Source of the DNA: Lunularia cruciata
Taxonomy: Eukaryota; Streptophyta; Marchantiopsida; Lunulariales; Lunulariaceae
Length of the DNA stretch: 64,000 nucleotides
Direction of reading: 5' to 3'
Assembly: GCA_948567375.1 (NCBI GenBank)
Contig: OX419760.1
Location: 52,762,001 to 52,826,000 of the forward strand
The notes beneath the pieces are model-generated. The model had not been told where the DNA came from. It did not search any database and worked only from the letters and a program-made list of their open reading frames with translations. A program made the translations under genes and the position numbers. This document shows, in pieces, positions 12,925 through 24,219 of the stretch (position 1 is its first letter; each line of letters starts with the position of its first letter).

Positions 12925-13469
12925 GGAGTAAATTCTCTTGATATTTAAGGGAGTAAAATTTTAGAAGTAAATTGATGGGATTAAAATGTTAGGATAGATT
13001 GTTAAGATTATAGTAAAGTTTAAGGATGGTTATTTAGAATTGAAATTTTGTAGGTAGAGATGTGTAGGGGGTTTAATGATACTTGTATTAGAGGGATGTG
13101 GAAGTGGTTTAAGGGTTAGTTGTAAGGAACCACAAAGAGATATATTTGAGATTGTGTTTTTTTCTTTTTGCATATAAGAAAATTTCAAAGAAGTCTTTTA
13201 AGATATATGAAAATATGAGAGTTAGGTCACATATATAATATTCAATTCATCTTAATAGATACCATTTCTCAATTATATATACATTCTATCACATCACTCA
13301 TATATATGATGTATTGTTATAAAAGCAAAATATGAAAAAATAATATGCAATAGAGTAGCAAGCTAGTGAATATGGAGAAATGCAATAGGAATGTAAATAG
13401 ATACAAGTGATCACAACACTTTATGTGATAGAGGCATAAGCTATCAAGTATCATAACATAGCCAATATC

Positions 13470-15860
13470 TTGTCTGTGCTAGTGACTCCTCAAGCAGCCT
13501 ATACAAGCATACATGGAAAAATACCAAACTATATGTCCACAACAAATCCCACTCATACTAGAATATAAGGGATCCATAAAAAATCTAGCAAGAGTATCAT
13601 ATGCACTATACTCTCTAAGATGACATGAAGTCCACTCTTTCATCATGAAATCAATAGTTGAGCATGTGTCTACTTGGAATATATTTAATAGAGCTCTCCC
13701 AAGGAGTCCCCTACTAATGGAATGGAGTATACTCTACTTGTCAAGAATGCAGGATTAAGAAGGATTAAATGAAGGCGGATGGATAATACCAAGATGATAG
13801 TTCTTATAGTATGGAAGGGATGCACTATAAACTATCAAAATGTCCCATAATGATAGACCTACGGTAGTAAATGCACTATATGATCTACGAGTGAACCTCT
13901 CGTGGTATCCAAGTAACAATCCTCTCCATCAAAGAAGGCCATAAGGTGCAGTCATGTGTATGCTCTAGAGAAAAAAAACCCTTCATCTTCAAATGGACTA
14001 GAGGAAGTGCTCTACCTTTACCTTTGTGCTATCATTCCAAATGATAACCTCAAACCACGTAATACAATACTCTACAAATTCTTTAACTCCAAGCCATGGT
14101 ACATATGCAAATGTACTCCGACCTCTATAAGGTGACCACTCCAACTGCTCCACAAAGGCTCTCCACTAGCTATAGAGAGGATTAGTATACCACATAATGT
14201 CTACAAGACAACCAACATCCAAAACTAAAATTTTCCTTGATCTCTTATGAGCATAAACCATGCAAGGAATGAATTGTCTTGCTCTAGTCATGGTTTCTTG
14301 CAATTTGGCAAGTCTTAAGATCTTGCTCTCTAATTTCATTCTCCTTGCCTCAAGCCATTCTATCTCCTCATTCAAATGTGCAAAGTGGGGTGGGAGTGCA
14401 AGATCATGCAAATACTAGGATCTTTAAGCTATAATATCCATATCTCATTCAATCACGCTAGGCTTTCCATGTACATGAGACTCAGTTTGTGTCACATGGG
14501 ACTACATCTTTATGTTATACTCCAAGGCAAGAGAAGAGAGAAAACACATATTTTACACTCAATCATTGGAGGATTGAGTGCTCTCTTTATTATATAGACA
14601 AAGAGGATCTCCTCCAAGGAAGCTCCACCATAGGATTAGGCACATAGATATTTGACATGTCAGCAAGCTCCACCCTTGGATTACTTACTTGGATGGGGAC
14701 ATGTTGGTCCTGGTCCTTTCTGGTTGGTCAAATAAGCTTTGACCAGAGGGAAGCTTTTAGGAAATACTTTTGTAGGAATCTCAAAATCATGTGGATGAGG
14801 TACCATTGGAAAGTTCTCGACAAGACAAACCAAGGAGGAGGGAAGGCCAGCCTTTCCTTTGTTGTTGAGGAGGAATCACACATTTTTGAGGCCTAATTCA
14901 TCTATTTAGGCCTCCAAAATTGCCTTCAAAGATTTCAGGTATATTTTTGTTCCTACTCTATTAGTAGAAGTCCCCTTTTGCTGATACCACTTTCTGATAT
15001 ATTTATTACATCATGAGTAACATCCTTCCAGATGTTACCAAACCAATTCTCACCTTTAAATCATATGTCTAGCTATTGGTTCTAAGGTTTTCAAGTCTAT
15101 TTTGGTTTTTTCACTATTAGTAGAAGTACTCTTTTGCTGATACTTCTATCTGATCTATTTTGTCCATCATGCATAACATTATTCCAGATGTTACCTTACC
15201 AAACTTCACATCTAGACCATATGGCTAGCTCTTGGTATTACACTTTACATCAATAGGTTGAGCCTCACTCTCTACATGGTCTGTCTAAGTATGGCAAGTG
15301 ATACTCTTGGTGTAGTCAGTTTGAGTTTGCATACCTACCTAAATGTCCATACCCTCAGACTCATGATAACTTTTATGAGACTCCTCTAACAATCCCATAA
15401 TAATATATGTTTCTCTCCAATAAAACTCCTCATCAAGCTGAGCCTCCTTGGCATGAGCATATGAACTCTCTCCACCACAAGCATATGTAAATTATCCCAC
15501 ATCTATACATGAGTACTCTCTAGGATCCTAAACTAACCTTCCATCTTGGCTAATCTCTCAAGAACAAGAAGCTTCCTCTTCAATAAGTCCAACTCCCTCA
15601 TGCAAACCTCACTCTCCCCTAGAGCTCACAAGACCAAATGATGGGCTTCTATCCTCACACCTTAACTGGATAATAGGTAACCAAAATATCTGTTCACCTC
15701 TTCTCCCAATTCCACCTTCTAGGATACGGTCATCAATAAAAGGAGGATCTTAAGCTCTCACAACTCCACCTTATAGGCTAGGATTCTCTACCAAAGGAGT
15801 ATAATAGTAAACACAACCTTGGACTAAACTAGAGTCCTCTATAGGGGAATGTTATCTGAA
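13470..15860 (-). pseudogene. Decayed unknown coding relic with coiled-coil segment, split by a solo LTR
   Basis: On the minus strand, protein-like text survives through many stops. A leucine/arginine heptad-like segment occurs near 15,590-15,530 (MRELDLLKRKLLVLERL). Another helical segment follows between 14,411 and 14,166 (EEIEWLEARRMKLESK, then ILVLDVGCLVDIMWYT). A tryptophan-rich segment lies near 14,160-14,000 (WRAFVEQLEWSPYRG, YVPWLGVKEFVEYC, TWFEVIIWND). The reading resumes on both sides of the solo LTR at 14,513-15,242, which therefore landed inside it. I recognise no family. A host-gene fragment or a transposon-borne gene are both possible. Confidence 0.4.
14513..15242 (+). repeat. 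Solo LTR, family 3, copy 2
   Basis: About 730 bp beginning TGTTATACTCC and ending GGTATTACA, flanked by a perfect 5-bp target duplication CTTTA (14,508-14,512 and 15,243-15,247). Full-length similarity to 6,598-7,334. With a TSD and no internal region it is a clean product of LTR-LTR recombination. The orientation given is arbitrary. Confidence 0.88.
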
Positions 15861-18800
15861 ACATGGGTGAGTGGAAGGTCAGCAACAAAATGAGGAGAGT
15901 GACTTGTGCACAAAAAAATTCAATAACAAGTCACCAAAGTTAAGCATTAAAGTGAATCTAATAATCTAAACTTAAGGAACATAAAAAAATAATCAAAAAG
16001 CCTAAATATATCATATCCCAAAGATTTCTTACATCAAAATCATGCTACAAATTATAAAAATTGATGCATAAATATTAATTTTTTGAACAATATCACATAA
16101 TAGAAAATATATAGTTTTCAAAAATCATGAATACACTTCTTTCACTCACCTTCATTGTGGTCATCCTCATGCTCTACCTCATCCTCATCCTCATGTGCAC
16201 TATGGAGGAGGTACTTCATCTCCCCTCACAAGTGATGCCATTTTTAACCTCATCCTCTCTAATAATGCCACTCTCCAATAATAAGGTTTGTCATAGACAT
16301 ATCTTTAAATAAGGTTTGTTTGTAGAGGAGAGTTTTGGTGAAAGTTATTAAGTGTTTGTTCAAACACTTGTCAAGGAATTTTCTCACCTCGACATAGGGT
16401 TTTTTGTGCCAAGGAATCTATGTTTGACCAAGGACATAGGTAGTTTGCATCAAATAGGGGTTGTTTGTTGATGGAGAAAATCAGGAAACAAGGAGTTTCT
16501 TGGGCTTTTTTCATAAGGACAAGAAATAATAGAGTTTTTCTAGAGTTTTTTGGTGTTTTGGTAAAAAATTTGCTGGGCCCAAGGTTTAGGGATTAGGACT
16601 GGGTGCCAGATGGGGGTTGGGAAGGAACAAAAAGAGCCAAGAGATAGAAATTGCACAAATTGTAGCATAATATAAATTGCAACAAATAATTGTTGCAAAG
16701 AGCAAAGATTGAAATAATGAAATTGAAAAACTAATCAAACTAAAATGGAATATAATAGAAATCAGAAACATATGGAGAATGAATGAATAGGAATATTACA
16801 TCTAATGTAAGGTATTCAATCCCAAGAGTGACTTTCATCCCCAATGCATTGAGGACCACTTTGTGGATCATTTACACTATGTTCCTTGCTTCAATTGTAT
16901 CTAACTTGCTACATTTGATCCAAGTGTAATAATAAGCATCAAAATGGAAATCTATCAACCAATTTCCATGTTGGGCATATCTCATAATTTTTTGTTATCT
17001 AGAATTTCAATAGTCATGCCTCTCTCTGCTCTCTTCTATTCTCTCTCAGGTTCTCTAAAATGGTATTCTCTCTCTCTCAATTGAGCTCTTTGCCCTTCAT
17101 CCTTCTAATTTTGAAACCCTTCTCATTCCAATTTATTGATTGTAGGGCCACTTGAATGCTCACATTCAAATATGCTCTTCTTGTTCTATCACTTTGAATA
17201 GGTGCTCGATGCTTAAGTACTCTCTTTCTTGATCTCTCTTGTGTGCATCTATTCTTCCTTGTTCCCCTCAATTTCTGTTTGCTAAAGTACTTTCTTCTCC
17301 TTTGTTTGAATGTGCCTCCCTCCTTCCTTTTCCCTTGAATTTCACTTGAATCCCTCTAAACTTTTCCTTAGCTCTCCTTCCTTTCCCTTATGTGTCCTTT
17401 CAAATTCCCAAAGTTTGGTCTTGGTTTGTGCTCTCTCCACACTTCTTGTTTTCTTGGGATTTCTTGCTCTCCCTAACTTTCTTCAAACAAGCCAATTCCT
17501 TTAGCTTTCAAGAGTTTTCAAATTCACTCCCCTTGACTTTATTTCTCTTGAGCTTCACACTCTTTTAGAACGAACAAAGAACAATCAATCACTCTAAAAT
17601 ATAAATATATTTACTCATAATAAAATCCATTTAGGATATATACCATTAAGTCAAAAAGATATACACAAGGATTGGTTTATCTAACACACTAAAACACTTA
17701 AACATTTAATCTACTCCCACCTAAATATATGCTAAATTGAGCTATCCACCATATAATTTACAAATATTCATGAATCATGCTATCCATATTTATACAAACC
17801 AACATCCCAAAAATTTCTCAAAGAATTCATCACTCTCATTCAATTGTTGAACCAATATCCCATTCATACCCTCCTAAAATAAAATTTACACCAAGTAAGA
17901 AGAGACCTCTTGATATGCATTTTTCACCCCAAGAAAAGAGACTATCCAAAACATGTAGAGTTTTAGAGTTTAGGATATGGATGGGACAAGATTTTGAATC
18001 CTCTCCCAAGCATAATTTCATACATCCTCATACAAAAAAAGAGGCCATGCTAAATTAACATGAATAGTTTGTCAATCCTCACTCATCCATGCACAAGAGG
18101 CCATTTTAAATAATGATGCTTTATTAGGTTTTTGCAAATTCTCATTCTTGTGATGGAATGCTATACACATTTGCATAATCAGGGATCTTGTTTCTTCCTA
18201 TGGTGGAATCCTTATGTGATCAAGATCATCTAATGAATTTGGATGAGAAAATTATGGAGAATAATTTGACTTCAATAGAAAGTTTTTTTTGTTCTTAGTC
18301 TTTAGTTGAATCCTTAGTTTTCATAGAGAATACCATCTTGCCTACAACATGCCTATTAATTCTCATTCAATACATGGGCTCTTGCAACCCATATGTTAAA
18401 TTCTATTCTATCCTCATTTGTGGATGTTTGAAAGAGGGGACTAAGTGACTCATAGGAACATACCTTGAGTCTCCTAGCAAATATTGTTGATGATCAAAAA
18501 ACCATTCTCACCTTGTTGCTCAATATTCTTCTATAATAGAGCCTTTTGATAAAATTCATATCATGACATGAACCCAATATCCTTGTCAAATAAAGAAGAA
18601 ATAATTATAAGAGATTCCACTCACTTTGAGTGACTTAACCCTCACTCAATGACTACAATGATACCAAATACCAAACATAAATCAAACTCTTAGAATCACA
18701 CAACAAGGAGAAAACAAAACCAAATTTCATTTATATATCAAACTGTAGGAATCACACAACAAGTAGCACACTCAAGCACAAATCAAATTCTTTAATTTAC

Positions 18801-19702
18801 TACCATTGAAATGAATAATTCTTTGTATGTTGTTGCATCCAACCTGTTTGTTGATAGACTATGAACCTTTCTTATTGAAATAAATCTCTCCATTGATCTT
18901 TGGTATCTATGCTAAGGGGAATAATGTCCAATCCAACAATCCCACACATCCTTGAAATCCTTTGTGACAAGAACTTTGGAAATTTTGGATCTTTCTTCCC
19001 GATTAGGAAATAAGACCTCCTTCCCAAGAATGCCCATTGCTAGCATGAATCTTTTATATAATTGATGGTTGAAGCAATATTGATGCCCCATAAAATTGTA
19101 CCCCTAGCCACAAATGCTTTGTTTACATTGTGTCCAAATCTATCAAGTGCTACCGCAAGTTGTAGCCAAATGGCTATTTGAATTTGGCAAGGGTTTATTT
19201 CTAAACATCTCATGCTCTTTAATCAACTCAAGCAATGGATGAAAGGATTTCAAATCCATCCAAACTAATTGTTTGAAAGCAAAAGTGTCAAGAACTCTAA
19301 AGAAGAATGTACAAATTTTGTATTGCTAACAATTACACTCCTTGTTGTCAAATATTATCAAGAGTGTAAGAAATCCAACCATTTCATTATTATCTTGTCT
19401 TTATCAAGCAAAAATTCTTCACATCTCCAATTGTGTATCTTGTTACATTTATCACATTCCCATTGTAGTCTATGTCCTCTTCAATCTCTACAATTCTTTT
19501 CTCCATATATTTAATTTCATTCACAAGCAATTTGTGTGCATTTCAACTTGGCATTGATTCCTCTTTCCTTTTGGGGAAATTGCCGCATAATTATCCAACA
19601 AGATAAAAAACTACCCACCAATTTAAACTCTCTTACATTTTCTTGATGCCTATTGCCAATGAAACTATCCTTTTTGATAATGATTACTAGCATAGATAAC
19701 TC
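15861..19702. other. Intergenic, no supported gene
   Basis: No frame with recognisable motifs. 16,980-17,570 is strongly C+T-rich on the + strand with CTCTCTCT tracts, which creates spurious open frames. Confidence 0.5.
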
Positions 19703-19707
19703 TCCAT

Positions 19708-20440
19708 TGTAAAAGACCAAGGAGTGAAATAAAGAATGGAAGATAGGATTGCAAGATCACATTGGGACTCTTAAATGAGTGAAACTCCAAATGTCTAACA
19801 TGAACTTGGGTTTTGGTATTTATAGGATTCCTCATATTGACTCTATTGGAGCTTAGCTCCATTTTATTGGGTTCCTCATATTGACTCTATGGAGGCTTAG
19901 CCCCCATTTTATTGGATTCCTCATATCAATTCTATTGGGGCTTAGCACCATTTTACCTATTTTGCCTCACCCTTGTACAGCTTGATGGGGCCTTCCCATC
20001 CTTTTTTGTGTGTGTGCGGTTGTTCTTTTCTCTTGTATTTATAGGAAACATACAAGGCTCATGGGAAGCTTCCTAGTAGCCACCTTCTTAGAGTGCAAGC
20101 TAAGCTAAATGAGAAGCTTCTCAAGAACTTTCCTTCTAGAAGCCTTGTTGGCAAACTAATTGGCTTGCAAGCTAAGCTAGTTGGGAAGCTTCCCAAAAAT
20201 TTTATTTCTAGAAATCACCTACTTGGTATGCAAGCTAAACTAGCCGAGAAGCTTTCCAATAAGCTTCTTCATAGAATTTGACTTCTTGGCATACACATTA
20301 CCTGATACTTGAATGTACCTAGAAACTTCCAAGAAGCTCCATATATGTTTCTAGAACATTCATAGAATTCTTGTCTAATTTGGCATGTTTGTTACCTTGT
20401 TAGTCTTGACTAACTCGTATGCTAACTCCATGTTGTGACA
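19708..20440 (-). repeat. Solo LTR of a long family-1 subfamily
   Basis: Read on the + strand it begins TGTAAAAGACCAAGG and ends CTCCATGTTGTGACA, so on the minus strand it has the family-1 start and end words. It shares the 'TGGTATTTATAGG' TATA region and the GAAGCTTC-type cluster, but is 733 bp instead of 423 bp because of extra sequence between about 19,825 and 20,060. The flanks TCCAT (19,703-19,707) and TCTAT (20,441-20,445) match at four of five bases, consistent with an aged target duplication. No internal domains. Confidence 0.82.
19829..19962. repeat. Three tandem ~46-bp units inside the long LTR variant
   Basis: Three consecutive variants of TTCCTCATATTGACTCTAT plus a (GGAGCTTAGCTCC-like) palindrome plus CATTTTATTGG. 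The units are diverged, and the palindromic core varies compensatorily in unit 2 (GGCTTAGCCCCC) and less so in unit 3. Confidence 0.8.
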
Positions 20441-20445
20441 TCTAT

Positions 20446-23320
20446 ACTAATTAAACTAAACCGTGATTTATGGTACATGAGGAGGCATCAAAGGAGGAAA
20501 CTCCTTCAGTCATTGCACAATACTTTTTCAGTTTGAAGACTACACTCAAATTCAAAGACCACATAATAGTTATCCTAGTAGGGCATCGAGCCATCAAAAC
20601 TCTTTCTCCTTTGGTCATTGTATGATGCTTTGGGTTCTAAGATTGTCAAAAGAGTGCAAAAGGTTGATTGCACAATACTTTCTTTTAAATGAGCAAAGGA
20701 ATTTATCTCAACTCCCTCCATCCATGTGTACTTTCCTCAGAAAGATACATATACCACTTCAAATTCAATTTAGTGCATTGAATTTTCATTAAGACTTACG
20801 GGTTCATTAAGAATAACAAGAAATCCAATATAAAGTTATTTGTCACAAAACTCATGACTTGTAAGAAAGTTATAAGTTTTTGGATTCCCCATAAAATATC
20901 AAGGTACTCCTCTTGCTTGTACCCATATAACTTTTTTGAAACACCTGTAAAATCTCTTGCATGAATGTTATGGGAAATGAAAATCATGAATTTGAAATGC
21001 ATTATTGCATGCTTCTTTTATAGTGGGAAGTATGCTTACTAATTTGCCATTTTCTAGAGTTCTATACATTTCTAGAGTTCTATACGCAACATAAGATGCA
21101 AAGTGAATCACTAGTCTTCCTTGAGTTCAAAATTATAAATTTTAATTAGTCATTCCTATATTTAAATAAAATTAATTTAATACAAACTAATGAAAGATGA
21201 CCATGTAAATTGTTTAATTTTAATGTATATAATATGTAACTAAAGAGAAATATGAAATTCATTATCAAAACCCAATTTTTAGAATAAAATTTTATAAAAT
21301 AATATCATCCATGAGTATACAATTTCTTCACTCTTTTCTTCCAAATTCAAATAAAAATGCAATTTCAAACATTTTAAAACTTAAGAACCTTTAGATGAAT
21401 TGTTAGCATGTTTAACTTCCTTCCTTTGTATTTAAAATAGCATTTTATCCTTATTAATTTAGAAATAATAGAAAAAATATTTCCTCTCATTAAATTCATT
21501 AATAATGTTAAAGCATTGATATATAATTCTAAAATAGCTTAATAGAAGGATATATCTTACTAATTAGTAAGATATTCTATTTCAGGTTTGGAAAAACCAG
21601 ATTCTTACAATGAATTCTAATTTTTCATATTCATGATTAAATTATTTATAAGTCAATTATTCAAACTCATATTCAAATTAAATTCTAAATATCATTTTTG
21701 AGCTTAAATCTTTGAAACACATGAGCTAGTTAATGCTGTAAATGACAATAAGATATTTATCCTTTTATTTATGTGTTGGTCATGAGCTAATCATATCAAT
21801 TTAGATGGAAAAGTACTAATTTACATATGTGATTATAAATAATCTTGACGCTTCAAATCCATTCCTTAAGCTATAAAAAGTACATTTTTATGTTTCATAG
21901 TATTTTCAATATCTATTACCCATTTCTATTAACTTCATATAGTGATTTTTAGATATCCAGAATATATATACAACTCTAATACTTGTAGAAAGATTAAGCT
22001 TTACACCTCAAGTCAAGATTCAAGTTGATTTTTTTCTATATCATTAACTACTATTGAGAATAAATGTTCAAACTTATCTTGAATAGATTCATCAAATCTT
22101 CAAGATGCTCAACAAATATTTATATGTAATTCCAACATCTACAAAATGATTTGATATAAGTCAGTAAAATGAGCATAGAGCTTCGAGAATCCAAGCAACA
22201 CTCTCCGAGCAAGCAAGGTATTTGCAAATTTGTTGCTACATAAAAAATAATAATATTATGGTAGATATTGTATTGCATCCTTTTTACCTATTTAATTCAT
22301 TTCATATAATAATAAATAAACTTTAATATGTGGAAAAATACAATTAAATAAATATTCCAGAAATACAAGGACAATAACAAATCCTACCACCATAATATTC
22401 AAAAGCTGATTAATTTTATATAACTTGTTGCAAAAGTATAGAACAAAAATTTACATTTACTTAACAAGTTTAATAAAAATAATGATCATATTAATAATCT
22501 CATCAAAATACAACATTAAATTCCTCAAAGTAATATATTATAATTCAAAATATGGATGAATTCTTAGAAATGCTAAGAATGAAGCAAACAATTCTAACAT
22601 TGCTCAAGTGGTCAACTAAGATATATTTCAAGTGGTATTAAAGTGAAAATAGAAGCAATAATCAAATCAAAGTACTAAATTAAATTACTCAAAATGATAG
22701 ATAATAGTTCAAAACATTGATGAATTCTTAAGAAAACCTAACAATGAAGCTAAAAATATAAGATTGCTCAAGAGTTTCAATTCAGATATATTTCAAGTAG
22801 ATATATTAATGCCATATAATACATATAGTGATAAATAATATACTGTAACAGAGTTATTGATAGTGAATATATTTTAATGTTTTGTTATTTTATATCTTGG
22901 AGTGAATGGCCGATTAGGAACTTCCAAAAATGAGGAGAAATCACTTCAAACCATTCAATCATAATTACATGAAAATTTCAAATTTGATGTAACTATGCTG
23001 AATATCTTTATCTTAATATTAAATATATTAATATTATTTTTCTTAAATATAAAAATTATACCTTGTGAGTAAAGGAAGGCTGAGTTAATTCTATAAGCTT
23101 CTAGCTAAAAAGAAAATTTTATTTATTTTCTCTACGGCTAGATTCATTAACCAGCCAATGCTTAAGTAAAATACCATGTATTATTTAAAATAATTTTATT
23201 AAATTAAATTAAGTTTTATTATTATTCTAGCATAGATTATTACAGTATCTGCTATTTTTAAGAGACCAAGAATATTTCAGGATACATTTTTAGATAGACA
23301 GGTTCTATAAAATATTATCA
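20446..23320. other. AT-rich intergenic, no supported gene
   Basis: Very AT-rich, many stops in all frames, no repeats shared with the rest of the window that I could see. Confidence 0.5.
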
Positions 23321-23326
23321 TGATTA

Positions 23327-23328
<2 letters not shown>

Positions 23329-23367
<39 letters not shown>

Positions 23368-23368
23368 G
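23329..23368. repeat. (ATT)n microsatellite
   Basis: Uninterrupted ATT trinucleotide run of about 13 units. Confidence 0.97.
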
Positions 23369-23641
23369 ATAAGCTAATATTAATAGCCAAAAATATAATT
23401 TTAAAATAAAATACCAATCATAAAAAATTCAATATTCAAAGATTTACAAAACCCATCTATCTAAAAACTTGTCCAGAATTTTTTTGGTCTTTTTAAGGTA
23501 GCAAATACTATAACGATCTATGCTTGAAGAATACTAATATTGTTAAACGCCTTGATGCAGAATTTTATAATATTGTATTAAAATAATGAACTTATTATTA
23601 TATGTCACAATTTCATTCCTAAGACTATAAAGATAGTTAAT

Positions 23642-23679
23642 ATGTGTGAGTAGTGAGATATATCCCACTACTCACACAT
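23642..23679. repeat. 38-bp near-perfect palindrome
   Basis: ATGTGTGAGTAGTG pairs perfectly with CACTACTCACACAT. The pairing continues inward to give 19-bp arms with a single mismatch and no obligatory loop. No neighbouring gene explains it. Confidence 0.9.
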
Positions 23680-23913
23680 CTATCTCAAATAAATAATAAT
23701 AATATCCAACTTATGTATGTATTTATTTCATTATAGAACTTCACTCCAACTTAATATCTAGAATATTGGATACAATTATGGTTGCTCTTACCTTTACTAC
23801 ATTGAAAAAGTAATCCATCCACACTATATGAATTATCTTAACCCAACCCATTTCACATTTGAGACAGAAATATCTACTTGATTGACGGAGAAAAGACAAA
23901 CATCTAGATAAAT

Positions 23914-24219
23914 ATGAATGATCGTATATTTTATTATAATTTTATTCTTATTTTATTTCTAAATCAACTTAGTACTTCCCAAGGAACAAGCCTTAGTCAC
24001 AACCTCGCCAAAGTATGCAGACTTTCCTGTAGATATAACAGTTGGGTACCTATGTCATATGCCATGCATGTATTGAGAACTGGACTAAATCAAGGTTTTG
24101 AAGAACATGAAGGTGGAGTTGTGTTTCGTGAGATCTTAATCTTTTTTAATCTAGTACCTATGCACGCAGGGATCCATAACTGGACTAAATCCAAAGCCTT
24201 GAAGAAGGTGAATTGTTGA
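23914..24219 (+). CDS. Hypothetical 101-residue open frame, doubtful
   Basis: ATG-started frame with a hydrophobic N-terminus (about residues 6-16, FYYNFILILFL) that could be a signal or anchor segment, followed by a mixed hydrophilic part. Two segments near 24,080-24,120 and 24,177-24,215 are partial repeats (ACTGGACTAAATC...TTGAAGAA). No domain is recognised, and in AT-rich DNA a frame of this length can arise by chance. No introns, promoter or neighbours support it. Confidence 0.15.
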   Translation: MNDRIFYYNFILILFLNQLSTSQGTSLSHNLAKVCRLSCRYNSWVPMSYAMHVLRTGLNQGFEEHEGGVVFREILIFFNLVPMHAGIHNWTKSKALKKVNC

